This document shows positions 1 through 6,509 of a stretch of 6,829 bases of DNA, piece by piece; the first letter of the stretch is position 1; every line of letters starts with the position of its first letter. The translations under genes were made by a program, and so were the position numbers. The notes beneath the pieces were generated by a model. It made no database searches. It saw only the letters and a list, made by a program, of their open reading frames with translations, and was not told the DNA's origin. This stretch comes from Patescibacteria group bacterium (GTDB lineage: Bacteria; Patescibacteriota; Gracilibacteria; UM-FILTER-43-11), in NCBI GenBank assembly GCA_018814945.1, contig JAHIYT010000021.1, positions 1-6,829 on the forward strand. Direction: 5' to 3'.

Positions 1-34
1 AGTTCTGAGATCTGAGTTCTGAGATCTGAGTTCT
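1..34. repeat. Tandem heptamer array directly after the dus stop codon
   Basis: Almost five copies of a 7-bp unit alternate between AGTTCTG and AGATCTG, giving a 14-bp higher-order unit repeated about 2.4 times. The array runs right up to the stop codon of the minus-strand dus gene and shares one base with it. It continues to the window edge, so its full length is unknown. The same 7-bp periodicity, with a related motif, occurs at 1006-1033, 1831-1858 and 6510-6565. There is no strong hairpin and no T-run, so I do not call it an intrinsic terminator. Confidence 0.85.
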
Positions 35-993
35 TAAATATTATTTAATATTTTTTTAACCTCTTCGATGCTTTCCACCCGTACTAATTCTGATCGGTAT
101 TTTGACGCATTTGGAAAACCTTTAATATAGGTGGCAAAGTGTTTGCGAATATCAAGCATCCCCTTCTTTTGTCCGTGAACTTCTACACTTAATTCGCAGT
201 GTCTTAACATCCATTTTTTTAACTCCTCAAATTCTGTTGGGCGCGCAATAACTTCATTTGGTTTTGAGATTCCTAAAGCTACGCAGACTTCTCCCATTAG
301 CCATGGATTACCAAATGTCCCTCGCCCCACCATTACACCGTCGAGATTTTCTAGCTTATCTTTCGCATCTTTGCCCGACATTATATCTCCATTTCCAGTA
401 ACCGGAATAGAAAGATTTTTTTTTACACGATAAATTGGTTCCCAATCCGCCTTGCCCATAAAAGCCTGTTTTGTTGTGCGACCGTGAATTGTAATCATTT
501 GAGCTCCGGCAGCCTCTAAGCCTTTTGCAAAGTCGAATAAGGTGGAATCATCTTCCCAGCCCAATCTGGTTTTTACGGAAAGCGGAAGTTTGGTGTTTTT
601 TGCGCAAGTTTCCACAATTTGGAACGCAAGTTCGGGAATTTTTATTAAAGCTGAACCGTGCATAGAATTTACAACCTTTTTTGCCGGACATCCCATATTA
701 ATATCTATCCCATCAAAACCAAGGTCTTCAGCAATCTGAACAGCTTCTTTAAAGTGGTCTAGATTTTTGCCAAAAAGCTGAAGGATATGCGGTCTTTCGG
801 ATTCATCAAACTTCAACATTTCCATAGTCTTAACCCCTTCATAGGCAATCCCGTCTGCACTAATGAGTTCGGTAATGCAAAGAACAGGGGGAGCGATCTC
901 TTTTACAAGCTGGCGAAAGGACGAGTCGGTATAGCCCGCCATTGGGGCTAGGATTACATAGGGTTTTTTGATTTCTTTCCAAGTGAATGGCAT
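34..993 (-). CDS. dus: tRNA-dihydrouridine synthase, DusB/NifR3 type
   Basis: Encodes an FMN-dependent cytoplasmic enzyme that reduces uridines in the tRNA D-loop to dihydrouridine using NADPH. The 319-residue protein has the usual family length and is complete. Visible motifs are LAPMAGYTD (15-23) at the first TIM-barrel strand, with FMN contacts. NMGCPAKKV follows at 99-107, with C102 as the expected catalytic acid. IHGRT at 169-173, GNGDI at 200-204 and VMVGRGTFGNPW at 220-231 are the FMN phosphate-binding segments. The C-terminal helical domain has RKHFATYIKG (283-292), the typical tRNA-binding tail. NMGCPAKKV with GSAL points to the DusB/bacterial Dus group, but the subfamily is inferred. 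The ATG start places LAPMAG at the usual distance. No Shine-Dalgarno sequence is visible upstream. The gene lies 44 bases after priA on the same strand and is probably its operon partner. Confidence 0.96.
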   Translation of the reverse strand: MPFTWKEIKKPYVILAPMAGYTDSSFRQLVKEIAPPVLCITELISADGIAYEGVKTMEMLKFDESERPHILQLFGKNLDHFKEAVQIAEDLGFDGIDINMGCPAKKVVNSMHGSALIKIPELAFQIVETCAKNTKLPLSVKTRLGWEDDSTLFDFAKGLEAAGAQMITIHGRTTKQAFMGKADWEPIYRVKKNLSIPVTGNGDIMSGKDAKDKLENLDGVMVGRGTFGNPWLMGEVCVALGISKPNEVIARPTEFEELKKWMLRHCELSVEVHGQKKGMLDIRKHFATYIKGFPNASKYRSELVRVESIEEVKKILNNI

Positions 994-1005
994 AGTTGAG
1001 TTATA

Positions 1006-1033
1006 ATTTACAATTTTCAGTTTACAATTTACA
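1006..1033. repeat. Four-copy heptamer array between priA and dus
   Basis: Four 7-bp units in perfect register: ATTTACA, ATTTTCA, GTTTACA, ATTTACA. The array starts 4 bases after the priA stop codon and ends 12 bases before the dus start (both genes on the minus strand), so it fills most of the 44-base intergenic space. On the minus strand the units read TGTAAAT or TGAAAAT, and TGAAAAT also occurs in the array at 6510-6565. There is no GC-rich stem, so it is unlikely to stop transcription between priA and dus. Confidence 0.8.
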
Positions 1034-1037
1034 ACCT

Positions 1038-3236
1038 TTAGGTCGTGTGTATTGGGTCAACGTCGATTCTCCACCCCCTTGGCACCTTCCAGTGATCGAA
1101 GATCACATGTGGGTTCTTTGAACGAATTAAAACGTGGTAGTAGTAACGATTTGACATTTTTGGGATCAAGGCAGGTGCAGCAATTATTTTAAAATCCAAA
1201 TCATTTGCCTTAAAGATATCTTCCAAAATTTCCACTTCAACTTCAATGTGTTTTCGGAGTTTTTCTAAATCATCACCAATAACTGTGAATTTGATTATAT
1301 TATTAAATGGAGGATATGAAAGTTTTTCGCGAAATTTGAGTTCATTATTGGAAAAATCCTCGTAGTCATATTCTGATGCCATTTTAATTGCATGGTGTTC
1401 CGGTTGATAAGTTTGGAGAATTACTTCACCGACTGATTCGCCTCTTCCACATCTACCGGCAACCTGGGTGATAATCTGAAAAAGCCGTTCATGACTGCGA
1501 AAATCCGGAACGTGCAAACCGACATCTGCGAGAATTATTCCAATTAAACTTACATTGCTAAAATCAAGCCCTTTGGCCACCATCTGTGTGCCAACCAGAA
1601 TATCATATTTTTTATCTTTAAAAGCTTTATATATCGGTCCAAAGCTTTCTTTTAATCTTGTAGTATCACTGTCGGCACGAATTATGCGAGCTTCTGGAAA
1701 AATCTTTCCGACTTCTTCTTCAACTTTTTGTGTGCCAATACCAACGTGTTTTATATATGGTGATTTGCATTCCGGGCAGATAATATTTGTAGGTGTGGCA
1801 AAGCCACAATAATGACAAATTAACACATCATTTCGGATTTCGGATCTCGGATCTCGGATTTGACTGTCTCGATGTAACTTCAAACTAACTTCGCAATGAG
1901 GGCATTTTTCAGTGTATCCACAGTCTCGGCAGACAACAGCACGTGCAAGGCCTCGTTGATTTATAAACAGAATTACCTGTTCTTTATCGGAAAGTCTTTC
2001 TTCAATTTTATTCTTTAGTGCACGAGATAATATACTGAAATTCTTTTGTTTAAATTCGTCACAAAGATCAATAATTCTGATCTTCGGTAATTCCTTTTTA
2101 TTAATTCTTTCCGCAAGACGTAAGTATGTGTAATCCCCTACTTTTCCTTTGTGAATGCTTTCTAAACGTGGCGTCGCACTACCAAGAATTAGTTGTGAAC
2201 CCCATAAATCGGATAGCATTTCGCCAACATGGTGGGCTTGGTAGTAAGGTGCTGACTCTTGCTTGTAAGTCCATTCGTGCTCTTCATCTAAAATCACTAC
2301 TCCAAGGTTTTGAACTGGTGCAAAAATTGCGGATCTGGAACCTATCATAAGTGGTGCATATCCAGTGCGAACTTTCCACCATTCCTCTGCGCGCTGACCA
2401 TCTGAAAGTTTTGAATGGAACAAAGCGAGATGCGGACCAAAGTAATCTTTAAAATAATCTATCATCTGAGGAGTAAGTGCAATTTCTGGTACCAAGAGTA
2501 AGGATTGTTTGCCTTTTTTTATCGCTTCCAAAACTATTCTCAAGTAAATTTCAGTTTTACCAGAACCTGTAATTCCGTGTAAGAGAACCGGTTTTGTTGA
2601 ACAAATTATTTGTTCAATAATTTTTTCCTGATCAGACGTTAATTTATGCTTAAAATCTTTAAGCGGGAATATTTTGTAATCCGATTTTTCATAACTTGGT
2701 TTCTCAATTTCTTCAACTATTCCTTTTTTTATGAGTGAGCGAATAGTGGCCTTGGAAGTGGTAATATCAGATTCTGGAACCTTCTCTTGCCCAGTTAGTG
2801 CTTCGATAATTTCTTTTTGCTTTGAACCACGAATATCCGTAGGCGCGGTGACGTCACCGCGCCTACGGATTCGGTAATATCTTTTCTTTGGCTCATCCAA
2901 CTTCCCTTTCCAAATAGCTGTTGGAATCATTAATCGAAGTGAACGTGTAAGAGAGGTGTAGTAGTACTTGGCAATTTTTTTGGCGAGTTCAATCTGCTGG
3001 GCGGTAAGTGAAAAATTGAGTACCTCTTTGATTGGCTTTACTTTTTTTTCATCAATTTCCTCCGGCAAGTCCATATTTTCTTTTACAATAATTCCATTAA
3101 CAAATTGATTACGCAGAGGTACTTTAGCTCCCCTTCCCGTTCTACACTCAAATTCCAGTCCTTTTGGAATTGAATAAGTTAGGGGGTCATCAAACTCCCC
3201 TGCCCGCTTTAATATAACTACTTGTACGTATTTCAT
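1038..3236 (-). CDS. priA: Primosomal protein N' (replication restart helicase PriA)
   Basis: A 3'-to-5' superfamily 2 DNA helicase that recognises abandoned replication forks and starts reloading of the replisome. The 732-residue protein looks complete. Residues 1-110 are the 3'-end DNA-binding domain, followed by a winged-helix region (about 135-195). Walker A is GITGSGKT (221-228), motif II is DEEH (317-320) and motif III is SATP (353-356). The zinc-binding insert has four cysteine pairs: 436/439, 445/448, 474/477 and 487/490. GTQMVAKGLDF (549-559) and QVAGRCGRG (591-599) are motifs V and VI; the usual AGRAGR reads AGRCGR here. The C-terminal domain ends in the characteristic WRIDVDP. Two oddities are a 12-codon palindrome at residues 123-134 and a repeat-derived stretch at about 459-469 between the second and third cysteine pairs. 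All helicase motifs and cysteines are intact, so the gene is probably functional. Its ATG overlaps the upstream hydrolase stop (ATGA), which suggests translational coupling. Confidence 0.97.
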   Translation of the reverse strand: MKYVQVVILKRAGEFDDPLTYSIPKGLEFECRTGRGAKVPLRNQFVNGIIVKENMDLPEEIDEKKVKPIKEVLNFSLTAQQIELAKKIAKYYYTSLTRSLRLMIPTAIWKGKLDEPKKRYYRIRRRGDVTAPTDIRGSKQKEIIEALTGQEKVPESDITTSKATIRSLIKKGIVEEIEKPSYEKSDYKIFPLKDFKHKLTSDQEKIIEQIICSTKPVLLHGITGSGKTEIYLRIVLEAIKKGKQSLLLVPEIALTPQMIDYFKDYFGPHLALFHSKLSDGQRAEEWWKVRTGYAPLMIGSRSAIFAPVQNLGVVILDEEHEWTYKQESAPYYQAHHVGEMLSDLWGSQLILGSATPRLESIHKGKVGDYTYLRLAERINKKELPKIRIIDLCDEFKQKNFSILSRALKNKIEERLSDKEQVILFINQRGLARAVVCRDCGYTEKCPHCEVSLKLHRDSQIRDPRSEIRNDVLICHYCGFATPTNIICPECKSPYIKHVGIGTQKVEEEVGKIFPEARIIRADSDTTRLKESFGPIYKAFKDKKYDILVGTQMVAKGLDFSNVSLIGIILADVGLHVPDFRSHERLFQIITQVAGRCGRGESVGEVILQTYQPEHHAIKMASEYDYEDFSNNELKFREKLSYPPFNNIIKFTVIGDDLEKLRKHIEVEVEILEDIFKANDLDFKIIAAPALIPKMSNRYYYHVLIRSKNPHVIFDHWKVPRGWRIDVDPIHTT
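1831..1858. repeat. Heptamer array inside priA zinc-binding region
   Basis: Four 7-bp units in a row on the plus strand: TTTCGGA, TTTCGGA, TCTCGGA, TCTCGGA. On the coding strand the unit is TCCGARA, one base away from the TCTGAGA unit at the window start. It encodes most of QIRDPRSEIRN (about residues 459-469 of PriA), between the second and third zinc cysteine pairs. The spacing there (C448 to C474) is 25 residues, against about 13-14 in PriA proteins as I recall them. The array therefore looks like extra sequence tolerated in a loop. The cysteines on both sides are kept. Confidence 0.8.
2830..2873. repeat. Perfect 36-bp palindrome inserted in frame in priA
   Basis: Positions 2835-2870 form a perfect inverted repeat with no spacer: the left half is ATCCGTAGGCGCGGTGAC and the right half is its exact reverse complement. 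With a 2-base bulge (2835-2836) the pairing extends by CGAAT/ATTCG to 2830-2873. It is about two-thirds GC within an AT-rich gene. It coincides exactly with codons 123-134 of priA (IRRRGDVTAPTD), between the 3'-DNA-binding domain and the winged helix. Because the palindrome is in codon phase, both strands encode the same peptide. It resembles REP/MITE-like or Rickettsia palindromic element-type insertions in style. No sequence match to any named family is claimed. Confidence 0.85.
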
Positions 3237-3781
3237 AGACTAAGACTAATTTTTTCAAGAAGAAGCTCAAATCTCGTATACCCAGCACCTTCATTAAGGT
3301 GACCTCCTCCCTTTACTAAAATTACATCAACTCTTAAGTTACTTGCTAATTCTTCTGCTTTTTCCAGTTTTATATATGGATCATTATCTGAATGGAATAC
3401 AAAAAACTTTTTACAATTTGCTTTTATTTTTGCCCAATCAAACTGATGTTGTGCAAATGTTTCCATTCCGTTATCAAATTCATTGTCTGCGAGTCCAGTA
3501 AAACCTGCAACTAAAAAGGCTGACTGTACTGGGTATTTTTCAATAATATTCAAAGCAAATGGAACGCCTAAGCTATGTCCGATTAAAATACTATTTTCAT
3601 TTAAATGATTACGATATTCATCTAGGACTTTCATCCAATTTTCCAGAGTCTGGTCTTCAGGCGTTGAGAACTGCGGAATAAAAACCTGATGACCCAGCTT
3701 TTCAAGTTGTTCTTTTAGCCAGGGAAACCAGTTTTCTTTTGGGTGACCACCCACGCCATGAAATATGAAAATATTTGCCAT
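3233..3781 (-). CDS. Alpha/beta hydrolase, RBBP9/YdeN-type serine hydrolase
   Basis: A small cytoplasmic serine hydrolase fold of about 182 residues, the normal length for the RBBP9/YdeN group; its physiological substrate is unknown. Numbered from the ATG at 3781, the strand-1 motif IFIFHGVGGHPKENWFPWL (residues 4-22) is followed by the nucleophile elbow GHSLG (Ser70). The acidic residue lies in SDNDPY (Asp134 likely) and the histidine in GGGHLN (His161), so the triad is complete. The phrase PQFSTPEDQTLENWM is also typical of this family. A GTG at 3790 would add three residues (reading MIT). I prefer the ATG because MANIFIFHG places the first strand right at the N-terminus, as is usual in this family. 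No signal peptide or membrane segment is seen. It is the first gene of the minus-strand cluster, and its TGA overlaps the priA ATG. A functional tie to priA is not evident. Confidence 0.9.
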   Translation of the reverse strand: MANIFIFHGVGGHPKENWFPWLKEQLEKLGHQVFIPQFSTPEDQTLENWMKVLDEYRNHLNENSILIGHSLGVPFALNIIEKYPVQSAFLVAGFTGLADNEFDNGMETFAQHQFDWAKIKANCKKFFVFHSDNDPYIKLEKAEELASNLRVDVILVKGGGHLNEGAGYTRFELLLEKISLSL

Positions 3782-3847
3782 TGTTATCACTTAATAAGCC
3801 TGAACAGTATACAACTTTATCTATGAATTAGAAAAGCTCCTTACCTT

Positions 3848-3853
3848 ATTATA
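3848..3853 (-). promoter_or_regulatory. Candidate -10 element for the hydrolase-priA-dus operon
   Basis: On the minus strand these six bases read TATAAT, a perfect -10 consensus, about 65 bases upstream of the hydrolase ATG. A convincing -35 is lacking; the best nearby hexamer is GTGAAA-like at roughly the right distance. A second, weaker -10-like TATACT lies at 3806-3811 and would give a leader of about 20 bases to the ATG. An AAGGAG at 3837-3842 (minus strand) sits just downstream of the TATAAT but has no start codon at the right spacing. Confidence 0.4.
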
Positions 3854-3937
3854 TGTAACAAAGTAACTTTTTCACGTTTTATCAAGTAGAAATGGGGCAA
3901 AAATCAGGTTTCATAATTTCTTTTATGCGTCAAATCG

Positions 3938-3946
3938 TGGTACAAT
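3938..3946 (+). promoter_or_regulatory. Candidate extended -10 promoter for the envelope gene cluster
   Basis: TGGTACAAT is an extended -10 element (TGn plus TACAAT) ending 22 bases before the ATG at 3969. Transcription would start around 3953, leaving a leader of only about 16 bases with no Shine-Dalgarno-like sequence. No good -35 is visible, which is acceptable for an extended -10. TAAAAT at 3951-3956 is an alternative hexamer that would make the mRNA almost leaderless. Confidence 0.45.
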
Positions 3947-3968
3947 CTTGTAAAATAGAAATCAATAT

Positions 3969-5456
3969 ATGCAATTTAGTTATACGGCTTTAAGTAGCGA
4001 TAATCAAAAGTTGACCGGCGTCCTTGAGGCCGAGTCTCTTGAGGCTGCGCAGTCAAATCTCCATAAAATGGGGGTTGCAATTATCGCTATTAACGAAATT
4101 TCAGAGGAAGAATTTACAAAACAAAAGGAAACTGAGAAAGTTAAAAGAGTTGAAACCGGGATTGCAACTTTCACATTTGAAGCCACCGACCCTAACGGAA
4201 AGGATATTAATGGAACTATTGATGCAAAAGATGGCTATGCGGCGTATAAAAGACTAATAATTGATTATCATTTTAAGATAAATGCTTTGTATCCAATTGA
4301 CGCCACTGATGCAGATAAAACTGCCAGCAAGCAGAAGATTGACGAATGGAAAGCAATGTTAAAGGAAGAAGGGGTTGAAGTAAAAGATGTTAGAGGGAGG
4401 GGCGAATTAGAGCTTGAAAGTGAGCAAATCGATCAAAAGATTGTGAAGGAGATTGATGGCTTTATTATTAATAGTAAAAAGGTTTTAAGTGAACATAAGG
4501 ACAAGTTCAGTCCTGAATTTTTTAGACAAATTGAAAAAACCCTTGGTGAGCTTGAAAGGATTAGAACAAGTAATAACCTCAAACATATAAGCGAAGTGTG
4601 TAATCAACTTTATGAATTAATCAGCCACCCAGATCAAATGGCCGAAATAGAGGGGGTAAGCGACAAATCTTATCAGGGAATATTGGAATCAATGGGTGGC
4701 AGCGCGATTATAGGAAAACAGTTTGACCTGCACTCGAAAGCTGTCGGCTTTAAGAAAATACGAAGCCTATTTAATAAAATAATGGGCAAGCTTCGTGGCG
4801 AGAGTAAAAAAGAACTTAAACTTCAAAAAAGTTTTGAGGGCGAAGAAAAGCCTGCCTCCGGAATAATGAAATGGTTTAAAGGTCTTACAAAGAAAAAATC
4901 ACCAACTGAGCCTAAACCGGCTAAGGAAGGTGTTTCTTTTATGGATGTTATTAAAAAAACTATTTCCCTGTTCTCCGCACCAAATGCGGTTCTGCGTAAA
5001 ACACGTAAACAGGAGTTAGCTGATGTCTATAGGAAGTGGAGAGGTCCTACCAAAAAACCAAAGCCTCTAAGTCCTAAACTCGAAGTATCGGAATTAAAAC
5101 AAATGGAGGAACCTATTGGAGAGCAGGCTGAAGAGCAGCTTGAGGAAAAGAAGAGCGGATTTGATTTTACTTCTATATTTGTTGAAATTGATAGTTTTCT
5201 TGGATGGTTGCTCTTTTTTTACATTTCGTTTTTATTTTTAGTTAATTTCTCTCTGGAGAAAGGAATTGGAATACCACGTGATTTTATAATTAAAACATTT
5301 AAAACTCCTCTGATTATAGATATTACTATTTTCCTACTCTTTGCTCATTTGTTATTTAAGCTGAAAACTCAGTATTTCAGAAAGAATTTTGTGGGTACTT
5401 TGTTTCTATTATTTTTTGGATTCGGATTGTATACGTTACTAGTCATTAATTTCTAA
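3969..5456 (+). CDS. Membrane protein with two tandem PilC/GspF N-terminal-like domains
   Basis: A 495-residue protein without an N-terminal signal. Residues 3-44 (FSYTALSSDNQKLTG...) have the pattern F-x-Y-x-A, a turn, G-x-L-E-A, then A-A-x-x-x-L and a hydrophobic strand. This is how the N-terminal domain of PilC/GspF pilus and type II secretion platform proteins begins. Residues 68-110 (FTFEATDPNGKDINGTIDA...) repeat the same pattern, so the domain is duplicated. Residues 150-225 look helical (ERIRTSNNLKHISEVCNQLYELI). Residues 265-400 are Lys/Pro/Glu-rich and probably a flexible cytoplasmic linker. Three membrane segments lie near 409-428, 447-465 and 473-492, right to the C-terminus. The conserved PilC/GspF core repeats are not recognisable, so this is not an ordinary platform protein. 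Function is unknown; a scaffold role at a pilus-like or secretion complex is a guess. It is the first gene of the plus-strand cluster. The ATG is set by the domain boundary. Confidence 0.85.
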   Translation: MQFSYTALSSDNQKLTGVLEAESLEAAQSNLHKMGVAIIAINEISEEEFTKQKETEKVKRVETGIATFTFEATDPNGKDINGTIDAKDGYAAYKRLIIDYHFKINALYPIDATDADKTASKQKIDEWKAMLKEEGVEVKDVRGRGELELESEQIDQKIVKEIDGFIINSKKVLSEHKDKFSPEFFRQIEKTLGELERIRTSNNLKHISEVCNQLYELISHPDQMAEIEGVSDKSYQGILESMGGSAIIGKQFDLHSKAVGFKKIRSLFNKIMGKLRGESKKELKLQKSFEGEEKPASGIMKWFKGLTKKKSPTEPKPAKEGVSFMDVIKKTISLFSAPNAVLRKTRKQELADVYRKWRGPTKKPKPLSPKLEVSELKQMEEPIGEQAEEQLEEKKSGFDFTSIFVEIDSFLGWLLFFYISFLFLVNFSLEKGIGIPRDFIIKTFKTPLIIDITIFLLFAHLLFKLKTQYFRKNFVGTLFLLFFGFGLYTLLVINF

Positions 5457-5521
5457 TTAACAACCGGCCACTTACATGGCAATATTGGTTGGAAAACATT
5501 TAAAACATAAACTTAAAGGAT

Positions 5522-6496
5522 ATGCGTTCAAAAAAGGGTGGTATTAAAGCCTGGTTAATCTTTGTCCTCATTATAGTTATTTCTTTCGGAGCACTGCTTT
5601 ATTTAAAGAATTTTTATAAAAGTGCTGAGGAGGAAGTTGCTGTTGTTACCGAAGATGGAGCTCCTGGCAAGGGATTTGCCAAACTCCCTGAATTCACGGA
5701 GGAAGAAAAGGCAGAGCTTGATAATGATGCTCTCAACAATGCTCTCTCTTCAGGAAACCTGGAAGATTGTGAAGAAATTACCTATGACGAGGAGTTAAAG
5801 CAGCAATGCTATGACAATCTTAACTATTCCAAGATATTAAGATCCGGTGATGAGAGTCAGTGTGAATCTCTTTCTGATCCTGACTTGAAACAACAATGTT
5901 ATGATAAGATTTATTTTTCTGCGGCAATGGATACATTTGATTTGAGTTTATGTGAAAAAATAACTGATGTGGATTTAAAAGACAATTGTTCAAATCAAAT
6001 AAAAGTGGTGATGGGGCGAACAGCGTCGAGTGCTGCTGATTGTGATTCGATCTCAGATTCTGTTCTAAAACAAGAATGTTTAAATAACTATTATTTTTCA
6101 TCAAGTACGGACGAATTGAATGTAGAAAGCTGTAGTAGTATTACGAACGTCCAATTGCAGTCCAGATGTGTATCTACAGTTGAACAAAATATAAAAGTTA
6201 TAGAACTAAGCAAACAAACAGTAGTAGACTTACCTGAGTCCACCGAAGAGATTTTGGAAGCTTGTCAGACAGCCGACTGTAAAGACAATGCCAATTACGA
6301 TTTAGCTTTTGAGGAAAAAGATTTAAGTTATTGCAACAAACTTTCTACCTCAGAAGGTGTGCAATCCTGCCTGAAAGAACAAACTGAAAACTTGGACCAA
6401 TATTATCTTCGTCAAGCTATTGCAATGCGAGATGAGTCTATATGCTCACAGATCGCAGATGACTCACTTCAGGAACTCTGCACAAGCTCAATTTAA
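5522..6496 (+). CDS. Membrane-anchored protein with eight ~30-residue cysteine-pair repeats
   Basis: I recognise no named family. Residues 1-9 are basic (MRSKKGGIK), and residues 10-28 form one membrane segment, a signal-anchor that would leave the rest outside the cytoplasm. After an acidic linker, residues 75-324 carry 16 cysteines in eight pairs: 83/96, 114/126, 144/156, 174/186, 204/216, 248/253, 271/283 and 308/320. From C114 to C216 the spacing is exactly C-x11-C-x17-C, a 30-residue period with consensus xxxCxxIxDxxLKxxCyxxxyfs. The first pair has one extra residue, the sixth is compressed, and C283 to C308 has seven extra residues. Helical hairpins each closed by a disulfide are a reasonable model (inference). 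The protein ends four residues after the last cysteine, as if the array were complete. AAAGGA ends only one base before the ATG, too close for a normal ribosome site. The gene lies 65 bases after the preceding gene on the same strand. A ligand-binding or adhesive surface role is possible but unsupported. Confidence 0.85.
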   Translation: MRSKKGGIKAWLIFVLIIVISFGALLYLKNFYKSAEEEVAVVTEDGAPGKGFAKLPEFTEEEKAELDNDALNNALSSGNLEDCEEITYDEELKQQCYDNLNYSKILRSGDESQCESLSDPDLKQQCYDKIYFSAAMDTFDLSLCEKITDVDLKDNCSNQIKVVMGRTASSAADCDSISDSVLKQECLNNYYFSSSTDELNVESCSSITNVQLQSRCVSTVEQNIKVIELSKQTVVDLPESTEEILEACQTADCKDNANYDLAFEEKDLSYCNKLSTSEGVQSCLKEQTENLDQYYLRQAIAMRDESICSQIADDSLQELCTSSI

Positions 6497-6509
6497 TTCT
6501 TCTTTATTC

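Noticed and set aside
1..34. CRISPR array or origin iterons as an explanation for the repeats
   Set aside because: Units are 7 bp with no unique spacers, and similar arrays are scattered over the window, including inside a gene. No cas or initiator gene is present.
2597..2617. A perfect 21-base inverted repeat (10-base arms, one central base) in priA just before the Walker A codons
   Set aside because: It is A/T-rich, it encodes an ordinary EQIICST-type stretch expected at this place in PriA, and the GAAC/GTTC spacing does not fit a SOS box. Probably chance.
1831..2873. priA as a pseudogene because of two repeat insertions
   Set aside because: Frame is unbroken from start to the C-terminal WRIDVDP, and all helicase motifs and all eight zinc cysteines are present.
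5461..5491. Possible hairpin (CAACC/GGTTG outer arms, GCCA/TGGC inner arms) after the first envelope gene
   Set aside because: Short arms, a large asymmetric internal loop and no T-run follow, so it is not a convincing terminator or riboswitch.
5476..5547. A 23-codon plus-strand frame (MAILVGKHLKHKLKG...) between the two envelope genes, overlapping the start of the second
   Set aside because: Too short, no ribosome site, and it overlaps a well-supported signal-anchor start in another frame. A lysine-rich peptide from AT-rich DNA is expected by chance.
5820..6104. Open frames antisense to or overlapping the main genes, for example 5820-6104 and 4004-4186 on the minus strand and 542-739, 1555-1812, 2126-2350 and 4024-4257 on the plus strand
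   Set aside because: All lie within genes with clear family motifs or repeat structure and have no recognisable domains or start signals of their own; they look like chance frames.
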